This document shows positions 1 to 5,014 of a stretch of DNA of 8,408 bases, one piece after another. Made by a program: the position numbers and the translations under genes. The notes under the pieces were generated by a model, which worked only from the letters and a program-made list of their open reading frames with translations, did no database searches and was not told the DNA's origin. The stretch is from Planctomycetota bacterium (lineage in GTDB: Bacteria > Planctomycetota > Phycisphaerae > Sedimentisphaerales > SM23-30). Position 1 is the stretch's first letter. Each line of letters begins with the position of its first letter. The stretch covers positions 1 to 8,408 of the forward strand of contig JAKQBU010000345.1 in assembly GCA_029573975.1 (NCBI GenBank), in the 5' to 3' direction.

Positions 1-392
1 CACCGAACGCCGTTTTCCACGATGGTCGCCACGATTTTCTGGCCTCGGTACAGCCGCTCCAGTTGCGTGCCCACTACAAGCTCGCTCTGCTTGGTGGTGA
101 TAGCGGCGGGCAGCGTTCGCGTTACCGTCTGGGCGTTATCGGAAATGGGTTTCGCCTTTGGCGCGGTCATCCGGAGTTGGGTCGGGTCAGCCAGTTCCTG
201 TGCCCGCTTCAGGGATTCTTCGCTCAGACCGCCGTAGAGGTTGGCCTGCATCTGCCAGAGGATTCGTTTGATAATGTGTTTGGCGTGTCGGCTGGTGGTC
301 AGCTCGCCGCAGACCTTTTCATATTCCAGCCGAAGCTCCCCGATAGAGAGCTGCGACAAGCGTTGCCGATGGGTTTCTATTGTTGTCGCCAT
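1..392 (-). CDS. DUF2924 family protein, C-terminus cut by window edge
   Basis: The frame is open from ATG at 392-390 to the window edge: 130 codons plus two bases. A good ribosome site (AGGAG at 405-401, 8 bases before ATG) supports this start. The N-terminal half is helical and charged (MATTIETHRQRLSQLSIGEL, then LRLEYEKVCGEL). Near the cut end is LVVGTQLERLYRGQK, followed by VATIVENGVR. This matches the start of the conserved DUF2924 core, which normally continues with a Y-x-G, S-L-S and T-G-x-x-W-x-G pattern; the missing tail should be roughly 25-40 residues. Function is unknown. Family members are typically found next to large serine recombinase genes in prophage-like or other integrated elements, often immediately upstream of them, so a recombinase is expected beyond base 1. 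It follows the 69-aa gene by 17 bases, so the two are probably co-transcribed. Family call is from memory of the motif, fairly sure; role is inference. Confidence 0.82.
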   Translation of the reverse strand, partial: MATTIETHRQRLSQLSIGELRLEYEKVCGELTTSRHAKHIIKRILWQMQANLYGGLSEESLKRAQELADPTQLRMTAPKAKPISDNAQTVTRTLPAAITTKQSELVVGTQLERLYRGQKIVATIVENGVR

Positions 393-409
393 AGTCGTAT
401 CTCCTGTAT

Positions 410-619
410 TCACAGTTTCTTATCGTTACACACATGAAGCCTCGACTCCGGCGAAACATCAAGGGAAGTTAACGAAGATTCTTCAGATTCTTCGCCATTT
501 CCGAGAGTTTCCGGCGAATTGGGCGAGGAATTGGCCAGTCGGCGTAAACATTGAGAGAAAATTCTGACGATTTCATCCCGCCGTTGTTCTGGCGAGAGGC
601 TAGAAAATAGTTTTGACAT
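410..619 (-). CDS. small hypothetical protein (69 aa) upstream of DUF2924 gene
   Basis: ATG at 619-617 has a good ribosome site (GGAG at 629-626, six bases before it), and TGA lies at 412-410, 17 bases before the DUF2924 start. A longer reading with a start at 661 exists but lacks a ribosome site. The product begins MSKLFSSLSPEQRRDEIVRI, then a short basic helix (FSQCLRRLAN) and a Ser/Glu-rich tail with no recognisable domain. No signal peptide or membrane segment. A small 'L-(S/T)-P-E-x-R-R-x-E-I' protein of this kind often sits just ahead of DUF2924/recombinase genes, which is why I accept it; that recollection cannot be checked here. Function unknown; a partner or regulator of the recombinase module is possible. 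The short length and biased tail leave some chance that it is not translated. Confidence 0.55.
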   Translation of the reverse strand: MSKLFSSLSPEQRRDEIVRIFSQCLRRLANSSPNSPETLGNGEESEESSLTSLDVSPESRLHVCNDKKL

Positions 620-631
620 ATTCAGCTCCGT

Positions 632-675
632 AGGTATCTGCGTTCTGGCTGACCAGAACAAATTGCTTGATACCT
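632..675. repeat. nested inverted repeat before the 69-aa gene
   Basis: Outer arms AGGTATC (632-638) and GATACCT (669-675) enclose inner arms GTTCTGG (642-648) and CCAGAAC (653-659) with a four-base loop CTGA. All four 7-base arms pair perfectly. The structure ends 13 bases before the start codon at 619 on the transcript side and abuts the ribosome site. It could be an operator, a 5' leader hairpin limiting translation, or a recombinase-related site; the sequence alone does not choose. Confidence 0.6.
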
Positions 676-1008
676 CTTGTTAACTCGCTGAATCGTCGCT
701 TTGTCGGAAACAGGCGGAGTTGATAGCCGAAGTCTGTTAATCAGTATTTGAGGCTCGGAAGTCTTGAAGCCGATGATGGTACAAATGAGAGTACATAGAA
801 ACAGCATCGCCGAAATGGGATGACGGCCAAAGAGAGTCAAAAGGATAGAAAATCGCCACTCACGAAACGGAGAGCTTCAGAGAGTTTTCGTTCCGCAAAT
901 GGGGATTCTGTGGCAGAGCGTGGAAAAATCGTCGCCAGAATAGAACCGCAGAGAGTCGGGGTGGAAACGGCAAGAACGCCGTAAGTGTTTGATAACAGTG
1001 GGATATGA
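676..1008. other. gene-poor stretch between small gene and tRNA-Asn terminator
   Basis: I see no convincing gene here. Two short minus-strand open frames exist (837-1028 from ATG, and 622-840 from TTG, extending left of this stretch). Neither has a plausible ribosome site, recognisable domain or gene-like composition, and the first would begin inside the terminator hairpin. The frame ending at 622 does stop two bases before the ATG at 619, so a translated short leader cannot be fully excluded. A minor hairpin (CGGC/GCCG) lies at 969-982. The promoter for the DUF2924 pair is probably in this stretch, but I could not find boxes with good spacing. Confidence 0.4.
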
Positions 1009-1040
1009 AAACGCCCAGCCATTTGCATGACTGGGCGTTT
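1009..1040 (-). terminator. intrinsic terminator of tRNA-Asn
   Basis: A perfect 10-base-pair stem (AAACGCCCAG at 1009-1018 with CTGGGCGTTT at 1031-1040) closes a 12-base loop. Read on the minus strand, the stem is GC-rich and its descending arm ends in GGGCGTTTTC, a short U-run, as expected of a rho-independent terminator 43 bases beyond the tRNA 3' end. The plus-strand reading ends in TTTCC, so it could also act weakly on transcription from the left. A smaller 6-bp hairpin (CAGTGG 1055-1060 / CCACTG 1069-1074) lies between it and the tRNA and may help processing. Confidence 0.75.
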
Positions 1041-1082
1041 CCGTTAATCGTGAACAGTGGTTTTTACGCCACTGGTTGTTTT

Positions 1083-1158
1083 TGGCTCCCCGAACTGGAC
1101 TCGAACCAGTAACCTAGCGGTTAACAGCCGCTCGCTCTACCGATTGAGCTATCGGGGA
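1083..1158 (-). tRNA. tRNA-Asn (anticodon GUU), CCA encoded
   Basis: The minus-strand sequence folds as a complete 76-base cloverleaf including CCA. The acceptor stem is TCCCCGA paired with TCGGGGA. The D arm is GCTC/GAGC, and the anticodon arm is AGCGG/CCGCT with loop CTGTTAA, giving anticodon GTT at 1125-1123. The T arm is ACTGG/CCAGT with loop TTCGAGT. The discriminator is G, followed by encoded CCA at 1085-1083. It supplies asparagine for AAC/AAU codons. It has its own promoter upstream and terminator downstream and so forms a single-gene unit. Its 3' end faces the suspected mobile element on the left, the usual geometry for elements that insert into tRNA 3' ends. No second copy of the tRNA 3' end is visible in the window. 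Confidence 0.97.
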
Positions 1159-1168
1159 ATCATGTGCA

Positions 1169-1203
1169 TTTATCCGGGTATCGGTATGACCCTTGCGGAT
1201 AAA
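1169..1203 (-). other. stem-loop in the tRNA-Asn precursor leader
   Basis: Arms TTTATCCG (1169-1176) and CGGATAAA (1196-1203) pair over 8 bases. Within the loop, GGGT and ACCC can pair in addition, in competition with the last bases of the outer stem. It lies between the predicted transcription start (about 1211) and the tRNA 5' end at 1158, so it would form in the precursor leader and probably matters for 5' processing or stability. It is too short for a T-box. Confidence 0.5.
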
Positions 1204-1217
1204 CCTACAAAACAGAA

Positions 1218-1245
1218 ATTCTATCTATTTCTTGCAAAATGTCAA
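1218..1245 (-). promoter_or_regulatory. sigma70-like promoter of tRNA-Asn
   Basis: On the minus strand, a perfect TTGACA (1245-1240) is followed after 16 bases by TAGAAT (1223-1218, five of six matches). This would start transcription near 1211, about 50 bases before the mature tRNA. The strength of the boxes fits a stable RNA gene, and nothing else lies downstream on this strand before the tRNA. Confidence 0.78.
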
Positions 1246-1356
1246 GGGGGAGAAAAGGGAATTTTAAATTATTGTAACTGTCTGAAAATAATGGGATTGT
1301 GATTATTTTTTACCGGAGCGGGCATGAAATTTTGGGTGATACAAGCCCTTGCCGAT

Positions 1357-2367
1357 TCAGCTATGGTTCTCTCTGTTGAGCAGGGGCAGTTCCAGGTCTT
1401 GCAGCATTTGAAAGTCGTCCGCTAGGTTGCGCCCAGCCGTAGTCAGATAATTCCCGACCATGCAGCGGCTGGCCCCGGCGTAAAAAATCCAGCTTTGCAG
1501 ATCCCGCAGGCATTTCTCCCGCCCTCCGGCAATCAAGATTTGCTTATCCGGCAGCACAAACCGGAACATGGCAATAATCTGCAGGGCTGCCAGCGGAGGC
1601 AGGGGTTCGGCTGTTTCCAGCGGGGTTGCGGGTATCGGATTTAAAAAGTTAATCGGCACGCAATCCACATCCAGTTCCCGCAGGGTAAAGGCCAAATCCA
1701 CCCGGTCCTCCAGCTTTTCCCCCATCCCGAAGATTCCGCCGCTGCATACCTCCATGCCCGCCGTTTTGGCGGCCTGTATGGTGGCCAGCCGTTCCTCATA
1801 GCTATGCGTGCTGACAATCTGCGGGAAAAACCGCCGCGAGGTCTCGAGATTGTGATGGCATCGCTGCACCCCCATCGCCCGCAGCCGCCGGGCCTGCTGC
1901 TCATTCAGGCAGCCCAGCGATGCACAGCATTGCAGATTGCCCATCTTCGAAATATACTGGAAAACCTCTTCGAGCCGGTCCAGCTCTTTTTCAGTCGGGC
2001 CGTAGCCGCTGGAGACGATGCCGAAGGAATGGGCGCCGATCTTCCGGGCGGATTCCGCTGCCGCCTGCAATTCCTGGAGGCTCATCTGCCGGGATTCCAT
2101 CGTGGCTGGGTAATGCCCGGACTGGGCACAGAACCGGCAATCTTCGCTGCACCGGCCGGTTCGGGCGGAGGCGATACAGCACAGAGAAATTGCCTGCCCC
2201 GCCCGTTCCTGACGAATCCGATTCGCCCAATAAAACAAATCGTACCGGTCATCGCCTGTCAGTTCCAGCAGACACAAAGCCTCCACCCGTGCGATGGCTT
2301 TCCCCGCCAGAACCGCCTGGGCCAGATCCCCGGCCTTGCCGCGGGGTTTCCCCTGGATTCCTGTCAA
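1357..2367 (-). CDS. bioB: biotin synthase
   Basis: A radical SAM enzyme that inserts sulfur into dethiobiotin to form biotin, the last step of biotin synthesis, in the cytoplasm. At 336 aa it has normal family length. The radical SAM cluster motif is C73-S-E-D-C77-R-F-C80, preceded by SARTGR. Other hallmarks are HHNLETS at 171-177, the VCSGGI segment with C208, and GGRE with R283. In E. coli BioB the auxiliary 2Fe-2S cluster is held by C97, C128, C188 and R260. By my alignment the last three correspond to C148, C208 and R283, but the C97 position is Gly116 (SFGIVSSG); an extra Cys (C147) neighbours C148, and the protein has further cysteines. The start is TTG at 2367-2365, with AAGGAG eight bases upstream and one base after the stop of the preceding gene, so bioB is the last gene of a tightly coupled unit. 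No other biotin gene is present. Confidence 0.96.
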   Translation of the reverse strand: MTGIQGKPRGKAGDLAQAVLAGKAIARVEALCLLELTGDDRYDLFYWANRIRQERAGQAISLCCIASARTGRCSEDCRFCAQSGHYPATMESRQMSLQELQAAAESARKIGAHSFGIVSSGYGPTEKELDRLEEVFQYISKMGNLQCCASLGCLNEQQARRLRAMGVQRCHHNLETSRRFFPQIVSTHSYEERLATIQAAKTAGMEVCSGGIFGMGEKLEDRVDLAFTLRELDVDCVPINFLNPIPATPLETAEPLPPLAALQIIAMFRFVLPDKQILIAGGREKCLRDLQSWIFYAGASRCMVGNYLTTAGRNLADDFQMLQDLELPLLNRENHS

Positions 2368-2368
2368 C

Positions 2369-2719
2369 CTATCTTCTCCTTCGGGGTACTGTGCCGTCCT
2401 CTTCAGCCGGGGTTTCGCTCGGCTGCTCCTCGATTGCTCGGGAAAAAATTTCTTGCAAATCCACCATTCCCAAAATATTCATTCTCCCCTTCGAAGACGC
2501 CTCGCATACCATCAATACATGCTCATCGGTCTTTAGAATCCAGAGGACATCGCTGCGTCCTTCGACTTGGGCGATAGTTACTGCATAATTTCCCGCCTGT
2601 ACTCCATAGGTTTTGCCATAGACCATGCCGGATTCCCTCGTGTTCACAAACACTAGTAAACAACTGAGAAAAACGGCGGAGAAAACTAAAAAACCCATTA
2701 CCGTCTTTCGGGCTATCAT
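2369..2719 (-). CDS. small membrane-anchored or exported protein (116 aa), paralogue of the upstream gene
   Basis: ATG at 2719 overlaps the previous stop (ATGA) and has a strong AGGAGGTG ribosome site. Residues 1-26 form a hydrophobic signal or anchor segment (RKTVMGFLVFSAVFLSCLLV). Residues 43-88 form one compact domain: GNYAVTIAQVEG, then LWILKTDEHVLMVCEAS and NILGMVDL. This aligns with residues 46-93 of the upstream 117-aa protein: G-x-Y, V-x-G, W-(I/V)-L, a shared Cys, and a D-L end. The tail is acidic and Pro-rich, then ends in four arginines. I do not recognise the family. It is probably extracytoplasmic. It is separated from bioB by one base, implying co-transcription and possibly translational coupling. 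Confidence 0.85.
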   Translation of the reverse strand: MIARKTVMGFLVFSAVFLSCLLVFVNTRESGMVYGKTYGVQAGNYAVTIAQVEGRSDVLWILKTDEHVLMVCEASSKGRMNILGMVDLQEIFSRAIEEQPSETPAEEDGTVPRRRR

Positions 2720-3069
2720 TTCACACCTCCTACTTCCGGCTCCGCAGGAACTGGAGTCTGCATATTTTTAAATAATCCATATTCGACATTCAGATCCAGA
2801 AATTCACCAAATTGAATCTCACGGCGGTTTCGATTGTAAATACAATTCGTTAACAGATTATGGTTCACATCCAATACCCAAATAATTTCGCCCGATTCCC
2901 CCTGAACCCTTCCAGGTACCATAAGATACTCTCCCGCCGTTGTGCTGCCGGTACGAGCCGTTTGAGCCTGCGCCTGCGGCAGTTCCACAAAGTGCATCAC
3001 CACCGCCGTCAGCAGCAAGGCGTTGATACATCCCAAAACCACCAGCCATCGACTATTCTTCTGTTTCAT
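2716..3069 (-). CDS. small exported or anchored protein (117 aa), first of a tandem pair
   Basis: ATG at 3069 is preceded by GAGGTG at 3080-3075, five bases upstream. An N-terminal basic stretch (MKQKNSR) and hydrophobic segment (about residues 9-28) are followed by AQAQ around 33-36, a plausible signal peptidase site (AQA/Q). The mature part has one compact domain at about 46-93 (GEYLMVPGRVQG, IIWVLDVNHNLLTNC, IQFGEFLDL) and a short Pro/Glu tail. The domain matches the next gene's product, so the pair probably arose by duplication followed by strong divergence. It overlaps the next gene by four bases. Family and role unknown; the alternating pattern suggests a small beta-rich fold. A link to biotin is suggested only by position. 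Confidence 0.85.
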   Translation of the reverse strand: MKQKNSRWLVVLGCINALLLTAVVMHFVELPQAQAQTARTGSTTAGEYLMVPGRVQGESGEIIWVLDVNHNLLTNCIYNRNRREIQFGEFLDLNVEYGLFKNMQTPVPAEPEVGGVK

Positions 3070-3095
3070 AACTACACCTCATAATCGTTTTGCTG

Positions 3096-3167
3096 AAATC
3101 CGTTCCCTACCTCAGGAGACGGATTTTCATCCATGGTTTCCGTAGAACACCCATATGGATAGTTCTA
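3096..3167 (-). promoter_or_regulatory. two hairpins in the 108-base gap ahead of the 117-aa gene
   Basis: The first hairpin pairs AAATCCGT (3096-3103) with ACGGATTT (3119-3126), with a possible inner CCT/AGG pairing. It ends 15 bases before the GAGGTG ribosome site of the 117-aa gene. The second pairs TAGAAC (3143-3148) with GTTCTA (3162-3167) and carries the palindrome CCATATGG in its loop. Neither is followed by a U-run, so they are not terminators. They may stabilise, process or modulate the message between the 79-aa gene and the rest of the unit. Confidence 0.4.
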
Positions 3168-3177
3168 TACCGGACTA

Positions 3178-3417
3178 TTAATCCAGATGCGTCCGTTTGG
3201 CATCTTTAAAACTCACCATCAGGGTAATCGCCGTTAATCCAGCCCCGATGAGCCAGGGAAATCCCTTCCAGGGCCGCTTGTCGGCCGCAATGCTGTACCT
3301 GGACTCCTGCGGCTGGCCGTACCGCGTCTGTCCGGCAGCATGGTTTGATAGAACGGCCAGACTGAAAAACACCATCATACCGGCAACCAAACACCTTTGA
3401 TAAACCCCATTTCGCAT
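3178..3417 (-). CDS. small protein (79 aa) with signal peptide and C-terminal membrane segment
   Basis: I chose ATG at 3417-3415: it has GGAGA six bases upstream and puts a signal peptide at the N-terminus. The open frame extends back to 3552, but that extension crosses the promoter and has no signal character. Residues 1-30 (MRNGVYQRCLVAGMMVFFSL, then AVLSNHAAGQ) look like a signal peptide ending near AAG/Q. Residues 31-52 are polar. Residues 53-70 (FPWLIGAGLTAITLMVSF) form a membrane helix, followed by a short basic tail KDAKRTHLD. I recall similar '-K-(N/D)-x-K-R-(T/S)-H-L-D' endings in small planctomycete proteins, but cannot name a family. It is first in the unit that leads to bioB. Confidence 0.72.
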   Translation of the reverse strand: MRNGVYQRCLVAGMMVFFSLAVLSNHAAGQTRYGQPQESRYSIAADKRPWKGFPWLIGAGLTAITLMVSFKDAKRTHLD

Positions 3418-3476
3418 AATCTCTCCATTGCAGCGGGAAAACTCGTTATATTTACCATACCTTTTACAACCGGATA

Positions 3477-3505
3477 ATTTTATCCCAATCCGTACCGGTT
3501 TGCAA
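3477..3505 (-). promoter_or_regulatory. sigma70-like promoter for the small-protein/bioB unit
   Basis: On the minus strand, TTGCAA (3505-3500) and TAAAAT (3482-3477) are separated by exactly 17 bases, placing the start near 3470 and a leader of about 53 bases before ATG at 3417. The -10 box sits inside an inverted repeat (GGATAA, two bases, TTATCC; 3487-3474), which could be an operator for a repressor. Confidence 0.62.
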
Positions 3506-3789
3506 GTAACAAGCGTTTCGCCGGTAAAATCCATTTGAGACGCCAGCGTCAAAAGCTCTTCGACCCCTTGTTATTGGTGAGCCAGAGCTGTTTTTAGATG
3601 ACAATATCGACTTTTGGCGGTTCCGTCAAAAAGTTTCCATCTGTCCTATGGATAGAATGATGCGGCAAATGAGAAAGATAAAAAAACGATTACGGCTGCC
3701 GGCGTGATTGAGAATCTGTCGTATAAAGGAAATAAAAAAATGTAAGATATTGATATATAGGTGGTTGCATCGATTTTATTGGGATTTCA
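3506..3789. other. divergent intergenic region without a gene
   Basis: This lies between the divergent minus- and plus-strand promoters. The DNA becomes strongly AT-rich from about 3670. The only long open frame (plus strand, from a TTG at 3708 to 4019) has no ribosome site, an AT-driven composition (Ile, Lys, Tyr) and overlaps the start of the DUF1571 gene, so I do not call it. No tRNA, repeat array or recognisable riboswitch is seen. Confidence 0.5.
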
Positions 3790-3818
3790 TTGCTTTTGCG
3801 AACTATATAACGTATAAT
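3790..3818 (+). promoter_or_regulatory. probable promoter of the DUF1571 gene
   Basis: TTGCTT (3790-3795), a 17-base spacer and a perfect TATAAT (3813-3818) predict a start near 3825, leaving a leader of about 155 bases before the ATG at 3980. The -35 box is weak (three of six), so an AT-rich chance match is possible. Confidence 0.5.
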
Positions 3819-3832
3819 AACATTGAACTAAG

Positions 3833-3859
3833 TAAAGGGAATGGTCTTGGGACCCTTTA
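3833..3859 (+). promoter_or_regulatory. leader hairpin followed by T-rich run, possible attenuator
   Basis: TAAAGGG (3833-3839) pairs perfectly with CCCTTTA (3853-3859); an alternative inner pairing GGTC/GACC shares bases with it. A T-rich run (TTTATTTTGG) includes and follows the right arm. Placed just after the predicted start, it could end transcription early. The stem is short and half A/U, so the case is modest. Confidence 0.35.
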
Positions 3860-3931
3860 TTTTGGTTATGAAAGGATTGTAGATAAAGAAACCAGCCCGC
3901 CGATAAGTATTACTAACAAAACAAAAATAGA

Positions 3932-3956
3932 GTTATATAGATGGTCGAGATATAAC
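3932..3956 (+). promoter_or_regulatory. second leader hairpin before the DUF1571 start
   Basis: GTTATAT (3932-3938) pairs perfectly with ATATAAC (3950-3956) around an 11-base loop and is followed by CCCTTTT. It ends 23 bases before ATG at 3980. The stem is AU-rich, so stability is low; it may influence access to the weak TAAGG ribosome site. Confidence 0.3.
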
Positions 3957-3979
3957 CCTTTTAAAAGTAAGGTACTACT

Positions 3980-4843
3980 ATGCATATCTTATTCCGGAAA
4001 AAGGGCCTGTATGCTATAGCCCGTTTCATGGTGGGGATCCTGGTGTTTACCTATCTTTATCAGGGCATGGGATTTGAAACGCAACAGGAGTCAGGAGCCG
4101 GATTTCCGTTTTTACTGGCGGCCCCTGTGTTTTCTGAATTACCCGGCAAGACGGAGATGGATGTGCCGGCACGGCTCACCGAGCTGGCCAAGACCGATCA
4201 TATTGCACTGCTGGATTGGGCAATCGGCCGGTATGAAAGTACTGTAACTGATTATACAGCAACGTTTTATAAGCAGGAACGCATAAACGGAAAATTACGG
4301 CAGACCGAAAAAATAGCCATTGTTTTCAAGGAAAACCCCTTTTCGGTGCTGATGAGCTGGGAGGAAAATGCCGGTTCGATTGATAAACTGCTATATGTGG
4401 AAGGCCAGAATGAAAATAAAATGCTGGTGCACCCGACGGGCCTGCTGAGCTGGATCAAGTCGGTGAAGCGTGACCCCCGCAGCAAGGAAGTGCAAAAAGC
4501 CAGCCGGAGCAGTTGTGATCAGTTTGGCTTTTACCGGTCGATGCAGAATTTGCTGAAGATCTATAAACAGGCAGAAAAATACGGGGATTTACAGATATCG
4601 TATCATGGCCGTACCAAAGTGGATGACCGGGAGTGTGTCGCCATGGAGCGGATTTTACCGCCCAAGGCGGATTATCCCTATGCCCGGCTGGTACTGGAAT
4701 TTGATGTGGAATATTTGCTGCCGACGGCTATCAGTTGTTACGACTGGCAGGGCAGGCTGGTCAGCCGCTACTGGTATGAGGATGTAAAATTTAACCAGGG
4801 ATTGAAGCTGGCGATGTTCTCACCGAAGTCGCAGGGATTGTAA
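3980..4843 (+). CDS. DUF1571 domain protein (287 aa), exported or anchored
   Basis: ATG at 3980 has a weak TAAGG seven to eight bases upstream; the next ATG (4028) has none. Residues 1-30 contain a basic start (MHILFRKKGL) and hydrophobic stretch (FMVGILVFTYLYQGMGF), a signal peptide or membrane anchor. From about residue 65 the sequence follows the DUF1571 pattern: a leading helix (LLDWAIGRYESTVTDYTATF), the strand pair KQERINGKL and TEKIAIVFKENPFSVLMSW, then LLYVEGQNENKMLVHP and GLLSWI. Near the end come RECVAMERILPP and a strand run through YDWQGRLVSRYWYEDVKFN. The family is nearly restricted to planctomycetes and has no known function; its beta-rich layout recalls LolA/LppX-type lipid-binding folds, which is inference. 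It has its own predicted leader. The next gene has a separate promoter, so they are neighbours rather than a tight operon. Confidence 0.9.
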   Translation: MHILFRKKGLYAIARFMVGILVFTYLYQGMGFETQQESGAGFPFLLAAPVFSELPGKTEMDVPARLTELAKTDHIALLDWAIGRYESTVTDYTATFYKQERINGKLRQTEKIAIVFKENPFSVLMSWEENAGSIDKLLYVEGQNENKMLVHPTGLLSWIKSVKRDPRSKEVQKASRSSCDQFGFYRSMQNLLKIYKQAEKYGDLQISYHGRTKVDDRECVAMERILPPKADYPYARLVLEFDVEYLLPTAISCYDWQGRLVSRYWYEDVKFNQGLKLAMFSPKSQGL

Positions 4844-4919
4844 CCATCCTGTTTAAAAGAACTTAGGCGCAAATAGGGGTTGATGTAGAACGGGGGTGGG
4901 GGTTTATCCTTTTTCTCCA

Positions 4920-4948
4920 TTGAAAAATCATTTCGGTTTATTTATAAT
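4920..4948 (+). promoter_or_regulatory. sigma70-like promoter of the thioredoxin-fold gene
   Basis: TTGAAA (4920-4925), a 17-base spacer and TATAAT (4943-4948) form a near-consensus promoter, with a start near 4955. This argues against the in-frame GTG at 4958 as the start codon, since it would leave almost no leader, and favours ATG at 5015. Upstream, two G5 runs (4892-4896, 4898-4902) stand out; no hairpin terminator for the DUF1571 gene is visible in this gap. Confidence 0.72.
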
Positions 4949-5014
4949 AGTACGCAGGTGATAGGGGGCAGATTGTATAAAATGAGAGAACAGCAGGAAA
5001 CAGGGTTGAATACA

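Noticed and set aside
622..840. Minus-strand open frame of 72 codons ending two bases before the 69-aa gene start
   Set aside because: It starts with TTG without a ribosome site, has no recognisable domain, and its Ser/Arg/Ile composition looks random. The close stop is the only point in favour.
837..1028. Minus-strand open frame of 63 codons left of tRNA-Asn
   Set aside because: Its start lies inside the terminator hairpin at 1009-1040, there is no ribosome site, and the protein looks random.
1159..1203. T-box riboswitch ahead of tRNA-Asn or bioB
   Set aside because: The stem is only 35 bases, it precedes a tRNA rather than a synthetase or amino acid gene, and no T-box consensus is present.
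1804..2577. Long plus-strand open frame (257 codons) and other frames opposite bioB
   Set aside because: Antisense shadow of a clear biotin synthase gene; rich in Pro, Arg and Ser, as expected from GC-rich reverse frames.
3418..3552. N-terminal extension of the 79-aa protein
   Set aside because: It would cover the predicted promoter and bury the signal peptide; ATG at 3417 has a better ribosome site.
3708..4019. Plus-strand open frame of 103 codons in the AT-rich leader
   Set aside because: TTG start without ribosome site, AT-driven composition, and overlap with the well supported DUF1571 start.
4876..4902. G-quadruplex before the 4920 promoter
   Set aside because: Only three close G runs of four to five are present (a fourth is more than 60 bases away), so a stable four-tract structure is not well supported.
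4958..5014. GTG/ATG upstream starts for the 593-aa protein
   Set aside because: GTG 4958 lies at the predicted transcription start. Both upstream starts put a polar stretch ahead of an otherwise normal signal peptide.
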